From Candidatus Latescibacterota bacterium (GTDB lineage Bacteria > Latescibacterota > UBA2968), in the NCBI GenBank assembly GCA_022824945.1, contig JAJDYX010000056.1, forward strand, positions 101,241-165,240: a DNA stretch of 64,000 nt. Direction: 5' to 3'. Positions within the stretch are counted from its first letter, which is position 1. Every line of letters begins with the position of its first letter. The translations under genes were made by a program, and so were the position numbers. Shown here piece after piece: positions 25,915-34,782 of the stretch. The notes under the pieces were generated by a model. That model was not told the origin of the DNA, made no database searches, and was given only the letters and a program-made list of their open reading frames with translations.

Positions 25915-26798
25915 CGCACAGGCTCCGTATCAATAGTACCCATCGGCACCTCGAGCAAATCCTCTCCAAGGATCACTTGACCATCGAAAACCTCTCCCAC
26001 CTCGTGCAGCACCCGCTCCCGAACGCCGGGCGTTTCCAACTGCTCCGTCAAATGAACGAGAACCAGCGTCTCGACCCCGGCATCCCGCGCTGTAGTCGCC
26101 GCATCGAGGTGACCAGAACAGCAACTCGTCAGGCGTTCGTCATCGACCGCGCCATTGATAAAGTGGCACATATGCAGCAACACATCCGCGCCTCTTGCCA
26201 GATCCGTGAGCCGATCTACCGGCGCTGTATCGCCGCCAAATACGATAGTACCATCAGGTGTAGTCAAACGATATGCCAGACAGGTGAGTTGAGGCTGCAC
26301 ATGCACCACCTCTGCCACATCGACCTGCCAGCCATCGGTCTCGATCCGATCTCTGGATCCGACCTCGCGCACCTGTGGATTGGGCCTCTCTCGCGGCATG
26401 GTGCCGCCGCGCGCCTCGTACACAAAGTGGCTACCCGGATGCAAAGTACGGGCAGCCAGATCCGGGCCAAAGGCGCCATCGGCAGAGAACAACCGGTGCG
26501 CCATATGCGCTGTTGGTGCCGGGCCGTACACCTGCAATTCCGGTATCTGGCCGACGCTCTGATCCCAGCGCGTCAGCACCAGATAGGCAAAATCGATACA
26601 GTGGTCGTAGTGCAGATGGGTAAGGAACAAATGATCGATTGAGGGCAAGTCAAGACCCGCTTCGAGCATGCGCCGCACCGACGCCGGACCGCAATCGAAA
26701 ATTAGGGTCTCGTCACCCGTTTGGACGAGATAGCTGGAGCCGCCGCGGTGCGCGAGCGGGGCGGGGGTGCCAGTACAGAGAAGTTGGAGTCGCGTCAT
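25911..26798 (-). CDS. Metallo-beta-lactamase fold hydrolase (RNase Z-like)
   Basis: A 295-residue MBL-fold enzyme. The zinc motif is H61-x-H63-x-D65-H66 (THLHYDH), with later His and Asp ligands in FGGDTAPVD and LLHMCHF. The layout resembles RNase Z/arylsulfatase-like MBL proteins. The start at 26798 has AGGA about eight bases upstream and gives the normal N-terminus (MTRLQLLCTGTPAPL); the frame extends upstream to 26873 without support. Flanked by two alpha/beta hydrolases in the same operon, it probably acts on a lactone or ester intermediate. Confidence 0.8.
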   Translation of the reverse strand: MTRLQLLCTGTPAPLAHRGGSSYLVQTGDETLIFDCGPASVRRMLEAGLDLPSIDHLFLTHLHYDHCIDFAYLVLTRWDQSVGQIPELQVYGPAPTAHMAHRLFSADGAFGPDLAARTLHPGSHFVYEARGGTMPRERPNPQVREVGSRDRIETDGWQVDVAEVVHVQPQLTCLAYRLTTPDGTIVFGGDTAPVDRLTDLARGADVLLHMCHFINGAVDDERLTSCCSGHLDAATTARDAGVETLVLVHLTEQLETPGVRERVLHEVGEVFDGQVILGEDLLEVPMGTIDTEPVR

Positions 26799-26869
26799 CT
26801 CTTTTATCCTGTTTTGCAGTTCATACGCGCAATATCCGACAAATCTCACCAAAGTGCAATGGCAACTGA

Positions 26870-27904
26870 TCATCCCCTACCGTTGTGCAACCTTCCCAGA
26901 ACCTCCTGAGCCACATCCATATTGAACTGATGCCCTCCCTCGAACCGATCCACAAACAGATCCTCTATCGCACCTGCAGCCCGGTACGCCTTCTGAATCC
27001 GCGCCAGACCGCGCGCTGCCCAATCGTGGGGAATAAGCCGATCCTGCGTCCCAACCTCAATCACCATAGGCCGGGGTGCAATCAAAGAAAAAATCTCCGG
27101 CGTATCGCCATAGCGGAGCAGACCGGGAATCAACTGCGCGCCGCACTGACTCAGCGCCTGATAGCGTTCCTGGTACAAATTCATACAACCGGACGGAACC
27201 GCGATCTTAATCCGGGAATCAAATGCCGAAATCATCATCGTCATCCGCCCTCCCAGCGACAGTCCCGCGCACCCCAGCCGGTCCCCATCGACAAAATCGA
27301 GCCCCTGTAAAACATCCAGAGCAGCCTCCAGATCGCACAAATGGAGCGCCACCACAGTAGTCCCCAGCAAAGTGGCGCACATATAATTCCGGGGACAAAA
27401 ATCAGTCCGGGGACCGGGATAACCGGGCCGACGCTCTCCAAACCCCCGAAGATCCGGAGCGAGAACCACATAGCCCTGCTCTGCAAACCCGTGCCCAAAA
27501 TCGTAACTGCACTTATCGATCTCAGCCTGCCGCTCAGGCGTATCGTTAAGCCCCACCACACTATCCTTCCCAAAATGGCCGTGCCCGTGAATACAGAGAA
27601 GACCCGGTGCTTTATCTCCCTGCGCTAGCCCCTTCGGTATTAGAAGATAAGCCGGCACAAAAACCCCGAACTCCGTCTGATAGGAAATCCGCCTGCGCAC
27701 GTACAAACCGCAGTCAATCTCCTCCTCAAACTCAAGACAAAGCGCAGCCCGTTCGGGCCGCGGACCGATCAGCCCGGTCAGCACATCTCGAAACCGCTCT
27801 TGCCAGGCGCAAAACTCCTCCTGAGTCGCACCCTCAAACAGAAGGGATGGCTGCGCCTGATCAATCAAACGAGAAAGATCGTCTTCAAAAGATATAGGTC
27901 GCAA
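26870..27904 (-). CDS. Alpha/beta hydrolase, dienelactone-hydrolase/acetyl-xylan-esterase type
   Basis: A 344-residue esterase-like enzyme. The nucleophile is Ser216 in GLSLGG, the oxyanion region is CIHGHGHFGKDS, and a late Asp/His pair lies in VGTQDRLIP and EGGHQF. It starts at TTG 27904 with AAAGGAGG upstream. Similar large esterases in this type of genome act on acylated sugars or unknown esters. It is preceded on the same strand by a 34-codon open frame with its own strong ribosome binding site. Confidence 0.8.
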   Translation of the reverse strand: MRPISFEDDLSRLIDQAQPSLLFEGATQEEFCAWQERFRDVLTGLIGPRPERAALCLEFEEEIDCGLYVRRRISYQTEFGVFVPAYLLIPKGLAQGDKAPGLLCIHGHGHFGKDSVVGLNDTPERQAEIDKCSYDFGHGFAEQGYVVLAPDLRGFGERRPGYPGPRTDFCPRNYMCATLLGTTVVALHLCDLEAALDVLQGLDFVDGDRLGCAGLSLGGRMTMMISAFDSRIKIAVPSGCMNLYQERYQALSQCGAQLIPGLLRYGDTPEIFSLIAPRPMVIEVGTQDRLIPHDWAARGLARIQKAYRAAGAIEDLFVDRFEGGHQFNMDVAQEVLGRLHNGRG

Positions 27905-27924
27905 AAAATCCTCCTTTGCTTAAC

Positions 27925-28029
27925 TTAACAGACCCCGCTGTGCTGATCCTGACCAGCGCCGTGGTCGGTATCGTCTCCAATAATCGCGCGCAATTCGCCG
28001 GCAGAGATGAAGTAACATGGCTCAGACAT
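27925..28029 (-). CDS. Small open frame (34 aa) with strong RBS, possible gene remnant
   Basis: The minus-strand ATG at 28029 is preceded by AAGGAG eight bases upstream and opens a 34-residue frame beginning MSEPCYFISAGELRAIIGDD and ending QHSGVC before TAA at 27925. It sits 20 bases upstream of the esterase gene and is probably cotranscribed. The start resembles, from memory, the N-terminus of a larger hypothetical family in these lineages (FISxxELRAIIGD), so it could be the surviving head of a deleted gene or a translated leader. It is too short to be sure. Confidence 0.4.
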   Translation of the reverse strand: MSEPCYFISAGELRAIIGDDTDHGAGQDQHSGVC

Positions 28030-28198
28030 AGGTATTTCTCCTTATCTACCAATAGCGGACCAATTGAAATAACAAACCGAGGACTACTGATAAGATACCC
28101 ACCTAAACGGGTCAAGTCCAGTCGATGCTTACGTCCGCAATTTGAGAAAAGGCCGCTTGAATGATTTTTAATACTGCTACTCATCTCGAGTACAACAC
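28030..28198. other. Divergent spacer, no gene seen
   Basis: Between the small minus-strand frame and the terminator-like hairpin at 28199 there is no supported gene. Open frames on both strands here (27916-28164 plus and 27885-28184 minus) lack ribosome binding sites and family features. Confidence 0.5.
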
Positions 28199-28241
28199 AA
28201 AAGCCTGTTGATCGTAGCCGATTGACAGGCTTTATTTTTTA
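28199..28241 (+). terminator. Rho-independent terminator-like hairpin without an upstream plus-strand gene
   Basis: AAAGCCTGT at 28200-28208 pairs with ACAGGCTTT at 28225-28233, and ATTTTTTATTT follows. There is no plus-strand gene before it. It may be an attenuator for the oxidoreductase at 28293 or the leftover terminator of a deleted gene. Confidence 0.65.
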
Positions 28242-28292
28242 TTTAACTTACGGAGACTCAGGAATTTGAAGGCGCGCTAATATGAGGAAACT

Positions 28293-29390
28293 ATGGACCG
28301 GAAGAGATTGATCAACATAGCCGTAATAGGCGCGGGAAACATCGCCACGCGGCACCTGGAAAACCTCGCATTTCTCGGAGGCAATCGCATCGCCGCGATA
28401 TGCGACCTGGACGAAGATCTGGCGCGCGCCAAAGCCACTACTTACGGGGCACAGGCATACACAGATTGGGAAAAAGTCTTTGAAGAAGTCGAGGACCTGA
28501 GCGCGATACTCATCTGTACACCTCCCGTTCTTCGCAAGCCAGTCATACAGGCCGCCGTGCAGTACAACGTGCCCTTCCTCTGCGAAAAGCCCCCCGCCCA
28601 ATCCTTGCAAGAAGCGCGTGAAATCACCGCACTCCTTCGGGGTACGAATCTGGTACACAGCGTCGGCTTTAACCAGCGCTATGCGCCCTCTGTAGATCGA
28701 TGCCTGGAACTATTGAAAGGCAGGCAGATCAGCCTGGTAGATGCCGCGGTAATCACCAGCCCGGGATTGACCCGCAATCTCGGAGCCGACTGGTTTTACC
28801 TCAAAGAAAAAGGCGGATCATTATTCGACAACACCATCCACACCCTCGATGTAATCCGCTATATCGCCGGTGATATTGACACTGTACACGCCCTTGGCAG
28901 CAACCTCACAATTCCGATCAGCGACAGCTTCACCATCGAAGACAGCATGTCGATCAACCTCCAGTTCTCCTCCGGAGCGATCGGCTGTGTCCTCCTCTCC
29001 TGGGCCTGCGCACAAAGGCGAAACGACCTCACCTTCTTCGGCAGGGATATTCGGCTTTCGCTTTCCACCATCCCCCCCAGAATAGAAGGCATGGTCGGAA
29101 CACCAAATGAAAAAGCCAAAAGCATATCCGAACAATTTCCACAAGGACCGGCCATGGGGCGAAGCGGTGAAATCCATCCCAACCGACGACCGCAAGACCC
29201 ACCCGATCCCCCACATTTTAAAGAAATAGAAGTATTTTTGGACGCCATCCGCAACCCATCATTGACCTCTGCGATCCGATCAAATTTTGCAGATGCTGCC
29301 CGCACCACAGCGCTGCTCCATGCCATCGAAGCCTCCATAGCCAGCGGAGACGTAGAAAAAGTATTCCCCATAACAGAGGACCACCCATGA
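28293..29390 (+). CDS. Gfo/Idh/MocA family oxidoreductase
   Basis: A 365-residue NAD(P)-dependent dehydrogenase. The Rossmann start is AVIGAGNIATRHLEN (about residues 9-23) and the family signature CEKPPAQ follows CTPPVLRKPVIQAA. A C-terminal alpha/beta domain covers about 130-360. Members oxidise sugars, inositols or pseudo-sugars. Its stop overlaps the sulfatase start by four bases (ATGA), so the two are coupled and probably act on the same, perhaps sulfated, substrate. Confidence 0.85.
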   Translation: MDRKRLINIAVIGAGNIATRHLENLAFLGGNRIAAICDLDEDLARAKATTYGAQAYTDWEKVFEEVEDLSAILICTPPVLRKPVIQAAVQYNVPFLCEKPPAQSLQEAREITALLRGTNLVHSVGFNQRYAPSVDRCLELLKGRQISLVDAAVITSPGLTRNLGADWFYLKEKGGSLFDNTIHTLDVIRYIAGDIDTVHALGSNLTIPISDSFTIEDSMSINLQFSSGAIGCVLLSWACAQRRNDLTFFGRDIRLSLSTIPPRIEGMVGTPNEKAKSISEQFPQGPAMGRSGEIHPNRRPQDPPDPPHFKEIEVFLDAIRNPSLTSAIRSNFADAARTTALLHAIEASIASGDVEKVFPITEDHP

Positions 29391-30838
29391 ATACCCAACC
29401 CGACATCATCTTCATCTGTTCCGACCAGTGGAACGCGCGATACCTAAGATGCGCGGGACACCCGCAAGTCCAGACCCCGCACCTCGACGCACTCGCGGCC
29501 AGCGGCTGTATCTTCGACGCGGCCTACACGCCATCGCCCGTATGCATGCCAGCGCGCGCATCGCTCGCCAGCGGCCTCTATCCACACGCGCACGGATTCT
29601 TCTGCAACTACACCGGCAAACTATTCCCACCCGAACAAATCACCCTCTTCCGCTGCCTGCAAGAAGCCGGCTACACCACCGCAAAAATCGGAAAATACCA
29701 CTACTTCAGCCTGGAATGGGGGCAGGACTATGAAGACTATCGGGACTACTACGACCAGCTCGGTCTGGACTGGGCAGAAGAAACCTCGACGCCATTCCAG
29801 GGACCCTTCCTGAACACGGGCTACAGTCGTTTGCTAAAAAAAGAGGGCCTCCTCGACACCTTCATCACAGACATTGGCGACCGCTACGTAGATGGACAAT
29901 ACACCCCCCAGCCCTCACCACTACCACCAGACCTGACGCCAGACGGCTACGTCTGCCGGCAAACACTGGCGTACCTCAACCGCGCACCGACTGACAAACC
30001 CCTGTTCCTCTTCGCCAGCTTTCCCGGACCCCATCCACCTCTGGACGCACCCGGCAAATACGCCAAAATGTATGACCCCGCCGATATCGCCCTGCCAGAA
30101 AACTACAACGAAAAACGCTGCAAATACGGTCGCCAGGCCATCGCTGAAATGACCGCCCAGTACATGGGCAAAATCACCCACTTTGACGACCGCGTAGGAG
30201 AAATCATAGCCGCTCTGAAAAAACGCGGCAACTGGGAAAACACCGTCATCGTATTTACCTCTGACCACGGAGAACGCATGGGTGAGCACGGCCTCGTCTC
30301 CAAAACCGGCTTCGAGGAAGGATCCGCACGCGTACCCCTCATCATCGGCGGACCAGTCGTCGCCAACGGACACCGCAACGCCTCACCCGTCTCCTTCCTG
30401 GACCTGTTCCCGACCTTCCTGGACCTCGCAGACGCGGAAATCCCCGACTATTGTCAGGCTGAATCACTCCTCCCCATCGTCAGCGGTAAAACCGACAGCG
30501 TTCACGACGCGGTCTTCTCTGAAATCTCTCGCCAGGACCAATTCTGCTACATGGTGCGCGACGCCCGGTGGAAATGGTCCATCCAGGCTCAAAATGAACG
30601 CCTATACGACCTGCAAAACGACCCGTCTGAAATGCAGAACCTGGCACAATCACCCGCACATGCAGACACAGCCCAGCGTCTCCGCAACAGACTGCTCACA
30701 TTTCTCACCGACACGCAACTCAACCACGCCCGCGGGTACAAACCCCTGTTCACCCGCATTGGCATGCAATTCCCAACAGAAGACTCAGCAGAGAGAAAAC
30801 GCATCATCCACGACCGCCTGCGGCAAGTCCACAAGTGA
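29387..30838 (+). CDS. Cys-type sulfatase
   Basis: A 483-residue arylsulfatase-superfamily enzyme. The formylglycine motif is C53-M-P-A-R in SPVCMPARASLASG. Metal ligands fit FICSDQW near the N-terminus and VFTSDHGERMGEHG near residue 295. No signal peptide is visible, so it looks cytoplasmic, like choline-sulfatase-type enzymes. Activation needs a formylglycine-generating or anaerobic maturase, not seen in this window. It is coupled to the Gfo/Idh gene. Confidence 0.85.
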   Translation: MNTQPDIIFICSDQWNARYLRCAGHPQVQTPHLDALAASGCIFDAAYTPSPVCMPARASLASGLYPHAHGFFCNYTGKLFPPEQITLFRCLQEAGYTTAKIGKYHYFSLEWGQDYEDYRDYYDQLGLDWAEETSTPFQGPFLNTGYSRLLKKEGLLDTFITDIGDRYVDGQYTPQPSPLPPDLTPDGYVCRQTLAYLNRAPTDKPLFLFASFPGPHPPLDAPGKYAKMYDPADIALPENYNEKRCKYGRQAIAEMTAQYMGKITHFDDRVGEIIAALKKRGNWENTVIVFTSDHGERMGEHGLVSKTGFEEGSARVPLIIGGPVVANGHRNASPVSFLDLFPTFLDLADAEIPDYCQAESLLPIVSGKTDSVHDAVFSEISRQDQFCYMVRDARWKWSIQAQNERLYDLQNDPSEMQNLAQSPAHADTAQRLRNRLLTFLTDTQLNHARGYKPLFTRIGMQFPTEDSAERKRIIHDRLRQVHK

Positions 30839-30874
30839 CGAACTGATCATGCCATCTCAAACTTGTACACTACC

Positions 30875-32086
30875 ATGCCTGTAATACTCACCATCAACGC
30901 CGGCAGTTCCTCAATTAAATACCAGTGCTTCGACATGCACAGCGAAGAATGCCTCGCAAAAGGACATGTCGATCGGCTACTCTCTACATCCGCAGAATTG
31001 TTTTACACGCGGCGAGATGGCGTCACCCATCGCATTCCCGTACCGCAGCAAACCGCTCACGAAGCCGTCTTTCAACGCATCTTTGAAATCCTTCTCCACC
31101 CGGACAGAGGAATCCTCCGCGCACCCGATGAGATCCAGGCCATCGGGCACCGCGTTGTACACGGCGGGAGCCACTTCGCGGCCTCGACCCGAATCACGCC
31201 CGAAGTCGAAAAAACAATCGAACAGTGCGCCCCCCTCGCCCCCTTACACAACCCCTTCAACCTGCGGGGAATTCGCGCCTGCCAGACCATACTACCCGAC
31301 ATCCCACACGTTGCGGTATTCGACACCGCATTCCACCAGACCATCCCGGAATACGCCCACACTTATGCCCTGCCCCACGCGGTATCCGAACAATACCAGA
31401 TCCGACAATACGGATTCCACGGCATATCGCATCAATACGTCGCCATGCGCGCAGCGGAAATTCTCAATTTGCCTTTAAAAACCCTGAAACTAATCACATG
31501 CCATCTGGGAAACGGCTGTAGCATCACCGCTATCGAAAATGGAAAATCAATCGACACCAGCATGGGGTTCACACCCCTTCAGGGACTCGTAATGGGAACG
31601 CGCAGCGGAGACATCGACCCGGCGATCATCCTCTACCTCATCAGAGAACACCAGATGACACCGGATCAAATCGACCAGATACTCAACCATCAAAGCGGTC
31701 TCATCGGCGTATCTGGAATCAGCTCAGACCTCAGAGACATAATCGCCGTCCATGAGAAAAATCGGCGCGCGGCACTGACAATCGACATCTTCTGCTACCG
31801 CATCCGCCAGTACATCGGAAAATACGCGGCGGTCCTCGACGGGATAGACGCGCTCGTATTCACCGCCGGAATAGGGGAAAACGCGCCACTCATACGGGCG
31901 CACATCTGTGAAAAACTCGGATTTCTGGGCATTCGTCTCGACCAGGCAAAAAACGAGGGCAACCCCATGAACGAAGCAATTCATCATGAGACCGCCCCGG
32001 TATCCGTACTCATCATCCCAACCAACGAAGAACTGATGATCGCGCGAGACACGCTACACGTGATCCGCGCCGAAAGAAAGGACTAA
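30875..32086 (+). CDS. ackA: Acetate kinase
   Basis: A 403-residue acetate/propionate kinase with the N-terminal signature TINAGSSSIKYQCF, GHRVVHGG, FHGISHQYV, CHLGNGCSI, GTRSGDIDP and FTAGIGENAPLIR motifs in order. It interconverts acetate plus ATP with acetyl phosphate. The ATG at 30875 gives the standard N-terminus; the frame also allows TTG at 30863. No phosphotransacetylase gene is adjacent, unlike the usual pta-ackA arrangement. It follows the sulfatase by 36 bases and may be in that operon. Confidence 0.9.
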   Translation: MPVILTINAGSSSIKYQCFDMHSEECLAKGHVDRLLSTSAELFYTRRDGVTHRIPVPQQTAHEAVFQRIFEILLHPDRGILRAPDEIQAIGHRVVHGGSHFAASTRITPEVEKTIEQCAPLAPLHNPFNLRGIRACQTILPDIPHVAVFDTAFHQTIPEYAHTYALPHAVSEQYQIRQYGFHGISHQYVAMRAAEILNLPLKTLKLITCHLGNGCSITAIENGKSIDTSMGFTPLQGLVMGTRSGDIDPAIILYLIREHQMTPDQIDQILNHQSGLIGVSGISSDLRDIIAVHEKNRRAALTIDIFCYRIRQYIGKYAAVLDGIDALVFTAGIGENAPLIRAHICEKLGFLGIRLDQAKNEGNPMNEAIHHETAPVSVLIIPTNEELMIARDTLHVIRAERKD

Positions 32087-32108
32087 CACAGTACGACCGT
32101 AGAACTTC

Positions 32109-32972
32109 TCAATCCACCGGGATGCGGTAGGAACTGCGACTGATATTCTCGTGGTCGGATGAACGGGCAACCCTGAGCGCGTGCTCGGTCAGCGGAAGGA
32201 AGGAATGGGTCTCGGCGTGCAGGGAAATAAAGCCTTCTGCGTACGCACAGCGCCCCGCGCTGCCAAACGCGCCGTCGTTGGTCTCGATCCGTTTCCGGGC
32301 ATAGGCACCGCCGTATCCCTGACTCACCAGACAGTCCAGCGCCGCCAGCTTTTTCTCCACGACATCGGTGATGTCGATGAAGACATCATTGTAGTAGCCC
32401 CCCTCGGAGCCCCAGACCTGCCGGGGAATCCCCGCACCGCCTCCCCCAAAATAAAAGACCTGCGCCACCCGGTGGGGGGGATTCCGGTCACCGGGATCAA
32501 CGCTATTGGCCAGCCCGATGGCGTGCATCACGATCTGCCCGGCGGTGGCGTGCGCGTTGGTCAGGCCGTCACCTTCTTTGGGGAAGTGGGTCAGGATGAT
32601 ATCGGGACGGATCTCCCGCAGCAGCCTTGCCAGACGCCTCACCGTCTCGTCCTTGATGAGCAGGACCGAATCATCGGCACCAAAAAAGTAGATCTCTTCT
32701 ACACCCAGAATCGCACAGGCCGCGCGAACCTCTGCCGCTTTGACATCGGAGCGTTCCTGCATCAGCTTCAGAAGCTCGGCCCCGTCCGGCACTTCCTCCT
32801 GGTGGAACATCTCGTCGCTGATCACGGCATCGTGCACCCGTGCGCCGTGGGTCAGCACCGCACACTGCACATCGTCGCCGCGGCTGACGTGATGGGCCAT
32901 GGTGCCGCCCGATTGATCGAAGATATCGGCCGGATGCGCCCCGATGGAGAGCAGGCGTAGTGATTCTGTCAT
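32109..32972 (-). CDS. PIG-L/LmbE-like deacetylase with altered catalytic Asp
   Basis: A 287-residue protein of the LmbE/PIG-L N-acetylglucosaminyl-deacetylase superfamily (GAHPADIFDQSGGTMAHH near the N-terminus; LTHFPKEGDGLTNAHATAG in the middle). The usual AHPDDE motif reads AHPADIF: His13 and Asp16 (zinc ligands) remain but the general-base Asp is Ala15. This variant recurs, from memory, in related uncultivated lineages, so it may be a distinct subfamily. The start overlaps the upstream aldolase stop by four bases. Confidence 0.75.
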   Translation of the reverse strand: MTESLRLLSIGAHPADIFDQSGGTMAHHVSRGDDVQCAVLTHGARVHDAVISDEMFHQEEVPDGAELLKLMQERSDVKAAEVRAACAILGVEEIYFFGADDSVLLIKDETVRRLARLLREIRPDIILTHFPKEGDGLTNAHATAGQIVMHAIGLANSVDPGDRNPPHRVAQVFYFGGGGAGIPRQVWGSEGGYYNDVFIDITDVVEKKLAALDCLVSQGYGGAYARKRIETNDGAFGSAGRCAYAEGFISLHAETHSFLPLTEHALRVARSSDHENISRSSYRIPVD

Positions 32973-33751
32973 TCTTCAGTCCTCCCACCAGGATTGGCGC
33001 GTAAGGTCTCGAGATTGTGGGTCAGAACCTGTGTGCCATAAGCGAGAATATTGCCGACATTCATAAAGCGGTAGCCCCAGCGAAGTTTTTCCTGGATCTC
33101 GGAAAGATCCACAAGCGTGGTACCGGCGACAATGCCGGACCCCTCCAGCCGCCCGGGAACATCCCGCATAATCTCCTGGACTTCCCCGGCGCTGGTTTCG
33201 GTAATCTTTCCGACCGATGCGGACAGATCGAGCGGCCCTACGAGCAGGACGTCAATGCCCGCGACCTGCTTGATTTCATCAATATTGTCGTAGGCCTCCT
33301 GGCTCTCGATCTGAAGGATCAATACGGTTTCTGCATTTGCGGTTTTAATGACGTGGTTCCAGTCTTCGCCAGCTATGCGGGTCCACATCGGGGAAAGCCC
33401 GCGCTGTCCCTCGGGGGGATAACGGGCATATTGCACTGCCTGGGCAGCTTCTTCGGCGGTGTTGACCTGGGGCACCATCACGGCCACGGCGCCGACATCG
33501 TATGCCTTCTTGATCAGAGCCGGGTCGTTCCATGCCACGCGGATCATCGGTGCCACGCCGCTCTGCCTGGCAAGAACGGGAATAGCGTCCAGGGATTCGG
33601 TGGCAAACGGTGCGTGTTCGGTATCGATCCAGACAAAGTCTGGCTGGGCCTGCATAATGGTACCAAGGACGAGGGATGAAGGGACCGGCAGGGAGGTCCC
33701 CAGCACGATATCGCCATTTCTGAGTTTCTGTTTGAGAGGATTGGGATACAT
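32969..33751 (-). CDS. HpcH/HpaI aldolase family protein
   Basis: A 260-residue TIM-barrel class II aldolase. Landmarks: FVWIDTEHAPFATESLD (base His), VMVPQVNTAEEAAQAV, LQIESQEAYDNI (metal Glu) and LVGPLDLSASVG (metal Asp). Such enzymes cleave 2-keto-3-deoxy sugar acids or 4-hydroxy-2-oxoacids to pyruvate and an aldehyde. It lies between a PhyH oxygenase and the deacetylase-like gene in a tight minus-strand operon. Confidence 0.85.
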   Translation of the reverse strand: MYPNPLKQKLRNGDIVLGTSLPVPSSLVLGTIMQAQPDFVWIDTEHAPFATESLDAIPVLARQSGVAPMIRVAWNDPALIKKAYDVGAVAVMVPQVNTAEEAAQAVQYARYPPEGQRGLSPMWTRIAGEDWNHVIKTANAETVLILQIESQEAYDNIDEIKQVAGIDVLLVGPLDLSASVGKITETSAGEVQEIMRDVPGRLEGSGIVAGTTLVDLSEIQEKLRWGYRFMNVGNILAYGTQVLTHNLETLRANPGGRTEE

Positions 33752-33760
33752 TCGTTCTCC

Positions 33761-34600
33761 TTACTTGCGTTCCCATCGGCTGGGATTGATGCCCGGGGCC
33801 TGGCTGGCCATATTGGGCGGTTTGTTACCTCCTTCGGGGATCCAGTGGCGGGTGTTGCGATCTCCGAAAAAGGGCTTTACTGCATCGGGCAACGCGGCGA
33901 CAGCCTCCGGATCCCACGCCTCAACTTTCTGGACAGGACCAGCCCAGGCCGGGCGGTAAGCAATAGCCAGCATCGAGCGGGGCCAATCGCCGACATTGGG
34001 GAAGTTGCCGTGGAAGACCTTGTGGTTGATAAACATCGCAGAACCGGCTTTTGCGGTGACCAGGACCTCCTCTGGATGGGACTCAAAGCGCTGGTAGGGA
34101 TTGCCGTCTGCGTGCATGGAGAGGTGCGATCGGGGAAGTACGCGGAATGGGGAGACCTCCGGGGTCAGGTCGTCCAGATAATACAGCACCCGGACCATGA
34201 CAGGTACGCTACCCAGGTAACCAAAGATGCGCGAACCGTAGGGTTGGCCGTCCGTATGGAGGCTGATGCCGGGGTGCCCTGGCTCTGAGCGGGCATAGCC
34301 GTAGTGCGACAGGATGATGTCCTCCCCCAGGAGTTCCTTCAGAAAGGCGATTGTCGGAGGATGGGCGATGAGGTCGGTAATTTCACCGCCGAGGAACTGG
34401 ATATCACTCCGTCCCCGCTGGTGGACGCTGTAATCCACCGGCGTGGTTTCCAGGCTATCGGTTATCGCCTTGAGTCGGGCCAGATGCTCGGGCGTCAATA
34501 GGCCGGGGATCAGAAGATAGCCCTCGACCTCAATCTGGCGAATGCGCTCGCCCGAAGTCAGGACGGACCAGTCGCGGTCATCGATACGTGGAGCAGACAT
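33761..34600 (-). CDS. Phytanoyl-CoA dioxygenase family oxygenase
   Basis: A 279-residue Fe(II)/2-oxoglutarate oxygenase with His115, Asp117 (LHTDG), His197 (KVFHGNF) and Arg208 as the expected ligand set. It is first in the operon with the HpcH/HpaI aldolase and LmbE-like protein; the spacing to the aldolase gene is nine bases. It shares only the core fold with the PhyH at 21953. The operon context suggests hydroxylation of a sugar-acid- or amino-sugar-like compound. Confidence 0.85.
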   Translation of the reverse strand: MSAPRIDDRDWSVLTSGERIRQIEVEGYLLIPGLLTPEHLARLKAITDSLETTPVDYSVHQRGRSDIQFLGGEITDLIAHPPTIAFLKELLGEDIILSHYGYARSEPGHPGISLHTDGQPYGSRIFGYLGSVPVMVRVLYYLDDLTPEVSPFRVLPRSHLSMHADGNPYQRFESHPEEVLVTAKAGSAMFINHKVFHGNFPNVGDWPRSMLAIAYRPAWAGPVQKVEAWDPEAVAALPDAVKPFFGDRNTRHWIPEGGNKPPNMASQAPGINPSRWERK

Positions 34601-34622
34601 ATAGCCTCCTTTGCGGTTTCCG

Positions 34623-34652
34623 AAGAGGCAATATAAGGTCTGTATTGCTCTT
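34623..34652. repeat. Inverted repeat in divergent promoter region
   Basis: AAGAGGCAATA and TATTGCTCTT form a stem with one bulged G, between the divergent PhyH and sialidase genes. It could be an operator for either. Confidence 0.3.
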
Positions 34653-34709
34653 TACAAGCGGAATATGTTCCATGTGGTTCATCTCTCTCAACCCATCCGC
34701 AATTTTTTG

Positions 34710-34738
34710 GCTTGTTCTTTATCGTATTATGGTATAAT
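34710..34738 (+). promoter_or_regulatory. Putative sigma-70-type promoter for the sialidase operon
   Basis: A perfect TATAAT at 34733-34738 lies 45 bases before the start at 34783. The -35 box is poor (GCTTGT at 17-base spacing). Confidence 0.45.
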
Positions 34739-34782
34739 TATATATTTCCCAATAAAATTCCTCAACATAAACGGAGCATCAC

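Noticed and set aside
27916..28164. 82-codon plus-strand frame in the divergent spacer
   Set aside because: No ribosome binding site or family features; it overlaps the better-supported small minus-strand frame.
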